Source of the DNA: JBFWRK01 sp050248955
GTDB taxonomy: Bacteria > Actinomycetota > Acidimicrobiia > Acidimicrobiales > Ilumatobacteraceae
DNA: 64,000 bases
Direction: 5' to 3'
Assembly: GCA_050248955.1 (NCBI GenBank)
Contig: JBFWRK010000005.1
Span: forward strand, 239,634-303,633
Shown: piece by piece, positions 1 through 6,585 of the stretch
How the letters are laid out: the number at the start of each line of letters is the position of its first letter
Numbering within the stretch: the first letter of the stretch is position 1
Position numbers and translations under genes: made by a program
Notes under the pieces: generated by a model
The model's database searches: none
What the model was told of the DNA's origin: nothing
The model's input: only the letters and a program-made list of their open reading frames with translations

Positions 1-221
1 ACGGTGGCGGCGAGCTTGCCGACGCCCCCGGTGACGATGGCGGCCGCTTGGGCCTTGAGCGTGTCGAGCGCCGACTTCAGGCGCCCGACGGCGTCGGACT
101 GCAGTTGCGCCGTCTGCTGCCGGCGCTGGATCGCCGTGAGCGGCGTGCGCTCTGCCTGCATGAGGCCGCTGACGATCGACGCAACGTCGATGCCGCCGGC
201 GGTGAACGATATGGATGACAT
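1..221 (-). CDS. fliD: Flagellar filament cap protein FliD, N-terminal part (runs off left edge)
   Basis: The minus-strand frame reads from an ATG at 221 to the window edge and gives 73 codons. It begins MSSISFTAGGID and continues VASIVSGLMQAERTPL, followed by a heptad-like stretch rich in Q, L and A. This is the usual FliD (hook-associated protein 2) N-terminus: an I-S-F-x-G-G-I-D start, an S-x-L/I-V-x-x-L-M helix and a coiled-coil D0 segment. FliD caps the growing filament outside the cell and promotes flagellin folding. The ATG is preceded by a GGAG-type ribosome binding site at about 228-233. It lies downstream of flagellin on the same strand, behind a terminator hairpin, as in flagellar late operons. 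The rest of the protein is not visible, so its length and C-terminal D0 domain cannot be checked. Confidence 0.9.
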   Translation of the reverse strand, partial: MSSISFTAGGIDVASIVSGLMQAERTPLTAIQRRQQTAQLQSDAVGRLKSALDTLKAQAAAIVTGGVGKLAAT

Positions 222-285
222 CTCGGGCTCCTCGGCGTCCGGTGGACTGCTCTCGCGATCTCGCGCGTAGATGGGAAACGGAGCA

Positions 286-310
286 AGGGGCTCGGCGACG
301 CCGAGCCCCT
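286..310 (-). terminator. Intrinsic-type hairpin after flagellin
   Basis: An 11-bp perfect stem (AGGGGCTCGGC with GCCGAGCCCCT) and a 3-nt loop lie 24 nt past the flagellin stop and before the fliD start. On the minus strand the hairpin is followed by a moderately T-rich run. It would insulate highly expressed flagellin from fliD. Confidence 0.7.
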
Positions 311-333
311 CGAACCGTCAACTGGACAATCGA

Positions 334-1515
334 TCAGCGCAGGAGCGAGAGGATCGACTGCGGAACCTGGTTGGCCTGCGAGAGCATCGCAGTGCCGGCC
401 TGCAGCAGCACGTTGTTCTTCGTGAAGCTGACCATCTCCTGCGCCATGTCGGTGTCCCGGATCCGGGACTCCGAAGCGGCGAGGTTCTCGGTGGTCACCT
501 GCAGGTTGTTGATCATCGACTCGAAGCGGTTCTGGAGAGCACCCAGGCCACCTCGGGTCGCCGACACCGTCGAGATCGCGGTGTCGAGCGCGGTGATCGC
601 CGCCGCAGCGCCGGCATCCGTCGTCACGTTGAGGCCGCCGACGCCGAGCGCCGTGGCATCCGTGTCGGAGATGCTGAGGGACACCGTCTCGCTGGCGTTG
701 GCACCGATCTGGAAGGTGCCGCCCGCGCCGGAGGCCGCCGACACCGCACCCGTGAGGCCCATCTCGGCCAGCGGGGTCCCAGTGCCGTCTGCGAGCACGA
801 ACGTCTGCGCAGCCGTGAGGCCGGACACCTCGATCGTCAGGGCGGAGCCTGCTCCGACCGTCTGCGAGGAGACCTTGACCTTGCCGGCGAACGCGTTGCC
901 CGATGCCGAGAGCGCAGCATTGATCGATCCCTCGATCGAGGCCGCGGCCGCGGAGCCGGTGACACCGGCCATCGCCGACAGATCGACCGTCACAGCGCCC
1001 GTGCCGTTGATGTTGATGGTGAAGTCGTCACCGGCGGCGTGCGTGTAGGCGTTGTCGACATCGAAGCCGGTGACCTTCGCGGGGCTCACGCCGTAGCTGC
1101 CGTCGAGCAGGTTGACGCCGCCGAAGCGGCTGCTGTTCGAGACACGGGTGATCTCGGTCGCGAGGGCCGAGATCTCCGTCTGGGCCGCCGTGCGGGCCGC
1201 TCCGTCGTTGGCACCAGTGTTGGCTGCCTGGACGGACAGGTCACGCATGCGGGTCAGCATGGTGTGGACCTCGTTGAGGGCGCCTTCAGCCGTCTGCACG
1301 ACCGAGATGCCGTCCTGAGCGTTGCGGGTTGCCTGCCGAAGACCGCTCACCTGGGCGCGGAGGCCCTGGCTCACGACGAGGCCGGCAGCGTCGTCCGCCG
1401 CACGGTTGATGCGGAAACCCGAGGAGAGCTTCTCGAGGCTCTTCCCGAGCATGACGTTGGTGTTGGACAAGTTACGTGAAGCGTTGTTCGCCATCACGTT
1501 CTGGTTGATGCGCAT
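334..1515 (-). CDS. fliC: Flagellin
   Basis: 393-aa flagellin, the filament subunit exported by the flagellar type III system. The N-terminal D0/D1 region (about 1-140) has the classic MRINQN start, the S-x-x-K-L-S-S-G-F-R-I-N-R-A-A-D-D-A-A-G-L core and the helix with R-N-A-Q-D-G-I-S. The C-terminal D1/D0 region (about 315-393) has the E-S-R-I-R-D-T-D-M-A segment and ends ILSLLR. The central part is rich in Ala, Gly, Ser, Thr and Val and corresponds to a short variable surface domain. The length is ordinary for a single-domain flagellin. A GGAGG ribosome site lies 8-12 nt before the ATG. A 7-bp hairpin at 1546-1566 lies in the likely 5' leader. I saw no convincing FliA/WhiG promoter upstream. 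Confidence 0.97.
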   Translation of the reverse strand: MRINQNVMANNASRNLSNTNVMLGKSLEKLSSGFRINRAADDAAGLVVSQGLRAQVSGLRQATRNAQDGISVVQTAEGALNEVHTMLTRMRDLSVQAANTGANDGAARTAAQTEISALATEITRVSNSSRFGGVNLLDGSYGVSPAKVTGFDVDNAYTHAAGDDFTININGTGAVTVDLSAMAGVTGSAAAASIEGSINAALSASGNAFAGKVKVSSQTVGAGSALTIEVSGLTAAQTFVLADGTGTPLAEMGLTGAVSAASGAGGTFQIGANASETVSLSISDTDATALGVGGLNVTTDAGAAAAITALDTAISTVSATRGGLGALQNRFESMINNLQVTTENLAASESRIRDTDMAQEMVSFTKNNVLLQAGTAMLSQANQVPQSILSLLR

Positions 1516-1750
1516 TGTTCCCTAACCTCCGTGTTGGGTGTGATCGGGACCCGTTCCGTGGGTCCCTGCCTTGCGGCACGAGTGACGGTGCAGCGGTGGC
1601 CCGGATCCGGCACGGAGGTTCGGCCCGAATCCCCCGTCCATCCCCCGCGCCGCCCACCCATCCCCACGCCTCGCCGGTGGCAGTCGGTGGTCCGCCGGTG
1701 GCCCGCCGGCGGCACCTGACTCCCTGTCCCTGTTGCCTCCTGGCGTCCCA

Positions 1751-1801
1751 CCGACTCGGGCAGGGTTTCCGATCGCCGGCGGTCGCGGATGCTGACCCGG
1801 T
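1751..1801 (+). repeat. 51-bp direct repeat, left copy
   Basis: This copy matches 1969-2019 at 47 of 51 positions in the same orientation. It starts CCGACTCGGGCAGGG and ends in a GATGCTGAC-CGGT segment. The two copies frame the tandem array. Confidence 0.9.
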
Positions 1802-1812
1802 CCGCTGCCGCC

Positions 1813-1833
1813 GCGTCGTCCGCCGGACGACGC
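1813..1833. repeat. 10-bp perfect palindrome at the array edge
   Basis: GCGTCGTCCG, one central C, then CGGACGACGC. It straddles the junction between unique sequence and the first 20-bp repeat unit. It could be a protein site or a recombination scar. Confidence 0.6.
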
Positions 1834-1940
1834 CGCAATCCGCCGGACGACGCCGCAATCCGCCGGACGACGCCGCAATCCGCCGGACGACGCCGCAATC
1901 CGCCGGACGACGCCGCAATCCGCCGGACGACGCCGCAATC
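1821..1940. repeat. 20-bp tandem repeat, six perfect copies
   Basis: Six identical consecutive units of CGCCGGACGACGCCGCAATC, followed by a partial seventh (CGCCG). There are no spacers, so this is not a CRISPR array. The perfect identity suggests recent expansion or active copy-number change. The array lies between the flagellin start and the M15 peptidase stop, within the sequence upstream of flagellin. Confidence 0.97.
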
Positions 1941-1968
1941 CGCCGCCGGCCATCCCGCATCCGCCCAC

Positions 1969-2019
1969 CCGACTCGGGCAGGGTTCCCGATCGCCGACGC
2001 TCGCGGATGCTGACTCGGT
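1969..2019 (+). repeat. 51-bp direct repeat, right copy
   Basis: Partner of 1751-1801, with four mismatches. It ends 14 nt before the stop codon of the M15 peptidase gene. Confidence 0.9.
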
Positions 2020-2032
2020 GCGGGATTCGGCG

Positions 2033-2731
2033 TCAGACCTGGGAGGGCCGGTACTCCCAGTGCCAGGGCTCGCGGGGCACCGCCTCGACGAAGCCGAAGC
2101 GGGGACCGTTCAGCCGCAGCCACTCGAGCGTGCGGGAGTCGGTGACATCGGCGTCGACGGCCATCCCCCAACCGTGGTTCGAGGTTCCGGGCACCGCTGC
2201 CAACCCGCCGTCGGCGTAGAGGCCCTTGCGATGCGCCAGGTCGACCTGTTGGTCGTATGTGCGGTACGAGTCGGTGATCTTCAGGTCGATGCCGTCGGCG
2301 GCGGCCGCGGCGACGGCGCCCCGCCATGCATCTGCGGCGGGCTTCCACAGCCGGTGGCCGCCCTGTCCGATCGGGACGAGGGCGTCGGTCGGGATCCGGC
2401 CGTTGCCGTGGACGGCCATCTCGATCGGCACGTCGATCGAGCCGTACCCGCCCGCGCTCGCACCGGACGTGCCGCTGATCCCGCGCCCGGCGACGCCTCC
2501 GACCGTGTTGCGCACGCCGACCGCGCCCGTGGGCGCGAAGCTCGGCTGCACCGCGGCGACCGCCTTCAGGTATGCCTCGCCGAACGGGTCGAAGCCCGCC
2601 GGCGTGCCGTTCACCACGGGCGGCCCGGCCACGAACGGATCGGCCAACGGGGTCGCGCCGGGAACGTCGAAGCGCGATTGGATCGCAGCCATCCGCGCCT
2701 GCGCGCTCGTCACTCCACCGATCGGACCCAT
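2033..2731 (-). CDS. M15B (VanY/DdcY-type) peptidoglycan peptidase, flagellar neighbour
   Basis: 232-aa D-alanyl-D-alanine carboxypeptidase-like metallopeptidase. The C-terminal half (about 115-230) carries the M15 zinc signature: S-x-H-x-x-G-x-A-x-D (His186, Asp193) and E-P-W-H-W-E-Y (Glu221, His224), with the D-S-Y-R-T segment before it. The enzyme would cut peptide cross-links or D-Ala termini of peptidoglycan. There is no signal peptide. The N-terminus (A-Q-A-R-M-A-A-I-Q-S-R-F) resembles short leaders of flagellar-cluster wall hydrolases. It lies upstream of flagellin and fliD on the same strand. I infer that it clears murein for the flagellar rod and may leave through the flagellar export gate. 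The ATG at 2731 has only a weak GGGG upstream. Family assignment is firm; the flagellar role is inferred. Confidence 0.85.
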   Translation of the reverse strand: MGPIGGVTSAQARMAAIQSRFDVPGATPLADPFVAGPPVVNGTPAGFDPFGEAYLKAVAAVQPSFAPTGAVGVRNTVGGVAGRGISGTSGASAGGYGSIDVPIEMAVHGNGRIPTDALVPIGQGGHRLWKPAADAWRGAVAAAAADGIDLKITDSYRTYDQQVDLAHRKGLYADGGLAAVPGTSNHGWGMAVDADVTDSRTLEWLRLNGPRFGFVEAVPREPWHWEYRPSQV

Positions 2732-2783
2732 GTCGCCCCGACCGTCCGCCGTCCCCGTCGGTCGTCAAGTCAGTGCACAGCTC

Positions 2784-2789
2784 TAAGGT
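2784..2789 (+). promoter_or_regulatory. Leaderless-type -10 element (TAAGGT)
   Basis: TANNNT hexamer ending 7 nt before the ATG at 2797. It supports that start for the hypothetical gene and a leaderless transcript. Confidence 0.45.
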
Positions 2790-2796
2790 GCGCTCG

Positions 2797-3348
2797 ATGG
2801 CCGAGTCCGTTCCTGGTCGCCCGCGGCGCTCGGTGCGCCCGGGTTCGCTCGACCCGCTTGCCGGGCTCGGCGGGGACGGCGGGGACGGCGACCTCGACCC
2901 TGCGGTCGTACGCGAGATCGTGGGGATCTGTGGACGGACCGATCGCGCCCGCGCGCTGCCGCTCGTACTCGCTCTGGTGCGCAGCCTCGACGGTGCGGAG
3001 CTCGACGCGGTCGCGGTCGACCTCGGGCGTCGTGCGCGCCGGCTCGTGGTCGCGGTGTGGGCCGCGGGCGGCGAGGCCGTGTTCCTCGACGGCGCCGCTC
3101 GACTCGTGCCAGGCCTGCCGGCGGCGCTCGGTCCCGAGATCGGCAGGCTCCTGCGCCGCCGCAAGGAGCAGCGCGACGACGCGTGGCATGCCGCAGCGGT
3201 CGCTGCCGGGGCGACGACCGAGGATCTCGCGCTTGCGCTCGGCGCCCTCGTCGAGTCACTGGTGGACGATCTCGCCCTCGCCCTCGCGGTCGAGCGGGAC
3301 GTGGTCGGGGTCGCCCTGTGGGGAGGCGCGACCGGCCGGTCGGGCTGA
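2797..3348 (+). CDS. Hypothetical protein next to flagellar/chemotaxis genes
   Basis: 183-aa protein that I do not recognise. It starts MAESVPGRPRRS and has a low-complexity Gly/Asp stretch at about 22-32. The rest is mainly helical and rich in Ala, Leu and Arg (VVREIVGICGRTDRARALPL, then a LGRRARRLVVAVWAAGG segment and a RRRKEQRDD stretch). There is no signal peptide or clear membrane span. The start is chosen because a TAAGGT -10 hexamer lies 7 nt upstream; longer in-frame starts exist but would run back over the M15 gene. Codon third positions are strongly G/C, like the neighbours. It is divergent from the M15 peptidase and 86 nt before the CheX-like gene, so a role in motility is possible but not shown. 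Confidence 0.6.
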   Translation: MAESVPGRPRRSVRPGSLDPLAGLGGDGGDGDLDPAVVREIVGICGRTDRARALPLVLALVRSLDGAELDAVAVDLGRRARRLVVAVWAAGGEAVFLDGAARLVPGLPAALGPEIGRLLRRRKEQRDDAWHAAAVAAGATTEDLALALGALVESLVDDLALALAVERDVVGVALWGGATGRSG

Positions 3349-3434
3349 ACCGAGGCCGGCTTCCCGACTTGCTGGACCTGGCGGCACTAGACCGGACCAT
3401 CCTCCAGAACCACAGTCGCGACAGGGAGATTCGG

Positions 3435-3899
3435 ATGCCGACCGAACAGATGGAAGGCCATGCGGACGCAGCGGTCGTCACGGAGATCGTGGCGGTCGCC
3501 TGGGAGACCTTCGTCGGGCAGCCGCTGCTCGTCGAGGTACCACCACCGCTGTTGGGTGAGCCGCTGTGTGCCTCCATCGCCATCGGCGGACCGTGGAACG
3601 CCACGCTCATCCTCTCCTGCAGCCGAACAGCGGCTGTGAACGGTGCGTCGCTCCTCCTCGGCCTGTCGCCCGACGAGCTCGACGACCATGACGTCCTCGA
3701 CATCCTCGGCGAGTTCGCGAACATCGTCGGCGGCAACCTCAAGGGCGTCGTGAGCGCCTCCGGCGACGGGGACTGGACGCTGTCGCTGCCGGTCGTCTCG
3801 TGCGGCGTGCAGACCGTCCCGGGCAGCGTGTGCGCGCTGCTCATCGGGTTCACGTGCGAGGGCGAGCCGCTCTCGTGCGAGGTGCGCGAACACGCCTGA
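3435..3899 (+). CDS. CheX/CheC-family chemotaxis phosphatase-like protein
   Basis: 154-aa single-domain protein of the CheC/CheX/FliY superfamily, which dephosphorylates CheY-P. The signature helix is present at residues 90-103 as ILGEFANIVGGNLKG, with the key acid and amide at Glu93 and Asn96 (E-x-x-N). Small beta-strands flank it, ending in LLIGFTCEGEPL. Only one E-x-x-N helix is seen, as in CheX. CheC and FliY usually have two. An AGGGAG ribosome site lies 8 nt upstream of the ATG. It follows the hypothetical gene and sits near flagellin, fitting a motility island. Its CheY partner is not in the window. Some members of this fold act outside chemotaxis, so substrate identity is inferred. 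Confidence 0.82.
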   Translation: MPTEQMEGHADAAVVTEIVAVAWETFVGQPLLVEVPPPLLGEPLCASIAIGGPWNATLILSCSRTAAVNGASLLLGLSPDELDDHDVLDILGEFANIVGGNLKGVVSASGDGDWTLSLPVVSCGVQTVPGSVCALLIGFTCEGEPLSCEVREHA

Positions 3900-3922
3900 T
3901 CGAGGGCTGATACACCTGCGGC

Positions 3923-4597
3923 ATGGATCGAGCCGTGCTCGTAGGCGTCGACCGGATGATCGGCCGCCGCACGACCTCGTCCCGCCGGCTCGTGATCGTC
4001 ACCTTCATCGGGGTCGCGGCCGGCGTGCTCGCTGCCGTCGCGCGTGCACCGTGGCACCTCACCTTGCTCGTCGCTTGGGACACCAGCGCGGGGTGCTTCC
4101 TGTTGCTCGTCTGGATCGTCATCGCCCGTTGTGACGAGCACGAGACCGCCGAGCTGTCCACGAGGGAGGATCCGGGCCGGCACACGACGGGCGCGGTGCT
4201 CGTCCTCGCCGCGACTGCGAGCCTCGGGGGTGTCGTGTTCGGCTTGCACGCTGCGAACCGCGCGGACGGAGCGATGCGGGTCGGGCAGACCGCGGCGGTG
4301 ATGGTCGCGGTCCTGTCCTCGTGGGCCGTCGTGCACACGGTGTTCCTGCTCCGCTACGCCCACCTGTACTACCGCGACCCACCTGGCGGCATCCGCTTCG
4401 AGGGTGACGACGAGCCGGACTTCCTCGATTTCGCCTACGTCGCGTTCACGCTCGGCATGACGTTCCAGATCTCGGACACGGACGTGACGTCCCGCGGGAT
4501 CCGCCGCAGCGTCCTGCTGCACTGCCTGCTCGCGTATCTCTTCGGCACCGTGATCATCGCCACGACGATCAACGTCGTGGCGGCCTCGGTGTCCTGA
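3923..4597 (+). CDS. DUF1345 integral membrane protein
   Basis: 224-aa polytopic protein with about five membrane spans (roughly 23-40, 45-66, 91-112, 122-143 and 200-222). The family hallmark is clear: DFLDFAYVAFTLGMTFQISD near residue 170, followed by a T-D-V stretch. DUF1345 proteins are widespread in bacteria and their function is unknown. Its gene ends just before a strong bidirectional terminator. No operon partner is evident; the upstream gap to the CheX-like gene is 23 nt. Confidence 0.88.
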   Translation: MDRAVLVGVDRMIGRRTTSSRRLVIVTFIGVAAGVLAAVARAPWHLTLLVAWDTSAGCFLLLVWIVIARCDEHETAELSTREDPGRHTTGAVLVLAATASLGGVVFGLHAANRADGAMRVGQTAAVMVAVLSSWAVVHTVFLLRYAHLYYRDPPGGIRFEGDDEPDFLDFAYVAFTLGMTFQISDTDVTSRGIRRSVLLHCLLAYLFGTVIIATTINVVAASVS

Positions 4598-4604
4598 AAA
4601 CGGC

Positions 4605-4638
4605 GAGCGGGTGGCGGCCCGGAGGCCGCCACCCGCTC
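4605..4638. terminator. Strong bidirectional terminator hairpin
   Basis: A perfect 15-bp stem (GAGCGGGTGGCGGCC with GGCCGCCACCCGCTC) and a CGGA tetraloop sit between two convergent genes that end at 4597 and 4657. It should stop transcription from both sides. AAAA precedes it on the plus strand, giving a T-run for minus-strand transcripts. Confidence 0.85.
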
Positions 4639-4656
4639 AGTGGGGAAGATGTTGCG

Positions 4657-5319
4657 TCAGACCGTGGCGTGATGGCGACGCATGTGGACGAACCCGAAGA
4701 CCACGAGGATCAGCATGACGGCGGCGGCGGCGAAGGCGGCCATCGCGGCGATCCCGGCGATGCTCCCGATCTGCCACCAGGCGAAGGTCGACAGCAGCAG
4801 GCCACGGAGCGTCTCGCCCTTGAAGAGCGTGTTGCGCTGACCGGAGATCCCGTCAGCCTTGGCCTGCAGTGCGGCGACCTCTTCGGTGCTCTTGTTCGCG
4901 TCCTTGGCGGCGGTCACTTCGGCCTTGGCGGCGGACTCGACCTTGCCGAGGTCGGCGTAGGTCATGCCGTCGGCGATGCCGTCGAGGTGATGGTCGATGT
5001 AGCTGGCGTACGCCTTGGCGTCCTTGCCCGAGACCACCTGCTGCTCGGCATAGCCGAGGAGATCGGTCCGGCCCTCTTCCTCGAGCGACGCGGCGTCCGG
5101 GAAGAAGATGTGCTGCGCCTCGAGCTCTCGCTCGACGTAGTCGTCAGCGAAGTTGCTGCCCCATGTGAGGAGTCCACCGGCGATGGCGAGGACGACCGCG
5201 GCCACGACGCCGAGGGAGACGAGTACCTGGTCGATGCGGCGGCGGCTCACCGCCACGATCGGAACGTCGGTCGTTGCGGGCACCGCTGCGCTGGGCTCGG
5301 GCACTGTGAGGGTGGTCAT
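4657..5319 (-). CDS. Hypothetical membrane protein with a long extracytoplasmic loop
   Basis: 220-aa protein. A cytoplasmic N-terminus (about 1-30) is followed by a membrane span at 31-53, then a hydrophilic region of about 115 residues. That region is rich in Ala, Asp, Glu and Lys (YADLGKVESAAKAEVTAAKD) and probably coiled-coil. One or two further spans follow near 170-211, with a short basic tail (HMRRHHATV). The ATG at 5319 has an excellent AAGGAG site 8 nt upstream, preferred over an in-frame start 84 nt further up. I do not recognise a named family. Two anchors around a charged loop suggest a surface or sensor-like scaffold; this is speculation. Confidence 0.75.
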   Translation of the reverse strand: MTTLTVPEPSAAVPATTDVPIVAVSRRRIDQVLVSLGVVAAVVLAIAGGLLTWGSNFADDYVERELEAQHIFFPDAASLEEEGRTDLLGYAEQQVVSGKDAKAYASYIDHHLDGIADGMTYADLGKVESAAKAEVTAAKDANKSTEEVAALQAKADGISGQRNTLFKGETLRGLLLSTFAWWQIGSIAGIAAMAAFAAAAVMLILVVFGFVHMRRHHATV

Positions 5320-5521
5320 GGGACGAACTCCTTCTAACTCGCGTTGATGTCGCCCATGCTGCGCTCGCAGTGGTGAGGGCAACACGGCCGATGGTCCCGA
5401 CATATCGCTCCGCTTCCGTCGCGAAGTGGTCGCTAGGCAGGACCTTCGGCCCTATCCGCGCTGCGCCGGAGGGTGTCCGCGCGGCCGCGCCAAGTCGCAC
5501 GCAGCGCGCGAGCATGTCCCC

Positions 5522-5884
5522 ATGGCGCACCTCTTCGTCTACGGCACGCTGCTTCCCGGTGAGGCGCGGTGGCCGTTCCTGGCACCGTTCGTCGCCAGCG
5601 AGGGTCGGCCGGACACGGCGAGAGGGGAGCTGTTCGACACCGGCCGCGGCTACCCCGCGGCGCGCTTCGGTGCCGACGACCGGATCGAGGGGGCGACGTT
5701 CGCGCTGGTCGACTCGACACTGTCCAGCGCGCTCCAAGAGCTCGACGAGGTCGAGGGCGCGGTGGCCGGGCTCTATCGCCGGACGACGATCACGACCGGC
5801 AGCGGGCTGATGGCGTTCGCGTACGAGTACGGCGGCGGGCTGACGCTGGCGAAGATCTCATCGGGATCATGGGTCCAGCGCTGA
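5522..5884 (+). CDS. Gamma-glutamylcyclotransferase (GGCT/AIG2-like) family protein
   Basis: 120-aa compact protein with the family entry motif F-V-Y-G-T-L-L-P-G-E at residues 5-14. The conserved L-D-x-V-E-G turn (LDEVEGAVAGLYRR) near residue 80 is expected to hold the catalytic or substrate-binding acid. GGCT-fold enzymes release 5-oxoproline from gamma-glutamyl amines or act on gamma-glutamyl peptides; many bacterial members have unknown substrates. The ATG is chosen because the motif begins right after it, although no clear ribosome site is seen. It is convergent with the universal stress protein gene at 6034. Confidence 0.82.
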   Translation: MAHLFVYGTLLPGEARWPFLAPFVASEGRPDTARGELFDTGRGYPAARFGADDRIEGATFALVDSTLSSALQELDEVEGAVAGLYRRTTITTGSGLMAFAYEYGGGLTLAKISSGSWVQR

Positions 5885-5943
5885 CCGCCTCCGGCCGCAC
5901 TCGCTCAACCGTCTGCCGGGTGGAACCGTCGGAGCGTCCACCT

Positions 5944-6014
5944 GGCGGTCCCCTCGTCAGATCGAGAAGGGACCGCCGGGGACGGCGAAGGTACGACGCG
6001 AGCACGTACCTTCG
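5944..6014. terminator. Two consecutive hairpins between convergent genes
   Basis: First hairpin: GGCGGTCCC (5944-5952) with GGGACCGCC (5969-5977). Second: CGAAGGTACG (5986-5995) with CGTACCTTCG (6005-6014). They lie between the GGCT gene end (5884) and the USP gene end (6034) and can serve both strands. Confidence 0.6.
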
Positions 6015-6033
6015 AGGCTGTGTCTGACGGAGG

Positions 6034-6444
6034 TCACGTTCGGACCAGCGCCACCGGGCACGTCGCCCGATGGGCGACCGCCTGACTCGTCGAGCCCAGG
6101 AGCGAGCCGACGACGGATCCGTGCCCGTGCGAACCGACCACGAGCAGCTCGGCGCCCGCCGACGCGTCGACGAGGGCGGCCACGGATGCCCCTTCCACGA
6201 GGTGCGTGACCACGGTGACGCCGCTCGCCGCGACGTGGTCGGCTGCATCTTGCAGGGTGCGGGCGGCGTCGGCCTCCATCATGTCCCGGGGACCGGTCCG
6301 GTCATCGCGGTGACCCTGGTACGGGTAGGTCCATGCGTGCACCACGTGCAGCTCGGCGTCGCGCAGCGTCGCTTCCTCGACGGCGAAGTCCAAGGCGCGT
6401 TCTGCCGCGGCTGAACCATCGATGCCGACGATGATCTTCTTCAT
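6034..6444 (-). CDS. Universal stress protein, single domain
   Basis: 136-aa UspA-fold protein starting MKKIIVGIDGS. The ATP-binding signature G-x2-G-x9-G-S/T is complete near the C-terminus (GSHGHGSVVGSLLGSTSQAV), so it should be an ATP-binding USP. The ATG at 6444 has an AGGAGG site 7 nt upstream, favoured over an in-frame start 60 nt earlier. It is divergent from the triple-USP gene at 6586. A DosR-box-like palindrome lies between them at 6494-6513, about 50 nt before this start. ATP-binding USPs of mycobacteria (for example Rv2623) help enforce growth arrest under hypoxia; by analogy this one may act in dormancy or energy stress. Confidence 0.9.
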   Translation of the reverse strand: MKKIIVGIDGSAAAERALDFAVEEATLRDAELHVVHAWTYPYQGHRDDRTGPRDMMEADAARTLQDAADHVAASGVTVVTHLVEGASVAALVDASAGAELLVVGSHGHGSVVGSLLGSTSQAVAHRATCPVALVRT

Positions 6445-6493
6445 GGCGTCCTCCTGAGCGTCCTCCAGCATGCCCCGGCACGGAGCGAGCGAG

Positions 6494-6513
6494 CTAGGGC
6501 CCAACGTCCCCTA
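6494..6513. promoter_or_regulatory. DosR-box-like palindrome between divergent USP genes
   Basis: CTAGGGCCCAACGTCCCCTA matches the mycobacterial DosR consensus (TTSGGGACTWWAGTCCCSAA) at 14 of 20 positions, including both GGG and GTCCC cores. It is 50 nt from the start of the 6034-6444 gene and 73 nt from the start of the 6586 gene. The match was counted by hand and its significance in GC-rich DNA is untested. Confidence 0.4.
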
Positions 6514-6585
6514 CAGAGAGAGCGGACGACCACTGGCGGCGACCCGCACCCCCGGCCAGACTAAGGGCGCCGAAAGGAGGCCATC

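Larger units (their letters stand above)
1516..2032. other. Non-coding spacer with nested repeats between flagellin and the M15 peptidase
   Basis: This 517-bp stretch has no gene I can support. It holds a leader hairpin (1546-1566), a Pro/Arg-coding-looking GC-rich tract without a ribosome site (1570-1750), a 51-bp direct repeat pair (1751-1801 and 1969-2019) and a 20-bp tandem array (1821-1940). Open frames across the array exist on both strands, but only because the repeat lacks stop codons. The 20-bp unit is not a multiple of three, so a protein would cycle through three registers. Confidence 0.8.

Noticed and set aside
1821..1940. CRISPR array
   Set aside because: The units are directly adjacent with no spacers, and no cas genes are nearby.
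1472..2013. Long open frames through the 20-bp tandem array on both strands
   Set aside because: They arise because the repeat lacks stop codons. The unit is not a multiple of three, there are no ribosome sites, and the products are Arg/Pro repeats.
2783..4522. A 579-codon minus-strand frame over the hypothetical, CheX-like and DUF1345 genes
   Set aside because: It runs opposite to three genes with good starts and recognisable motifs. Its translation is low-complexity.
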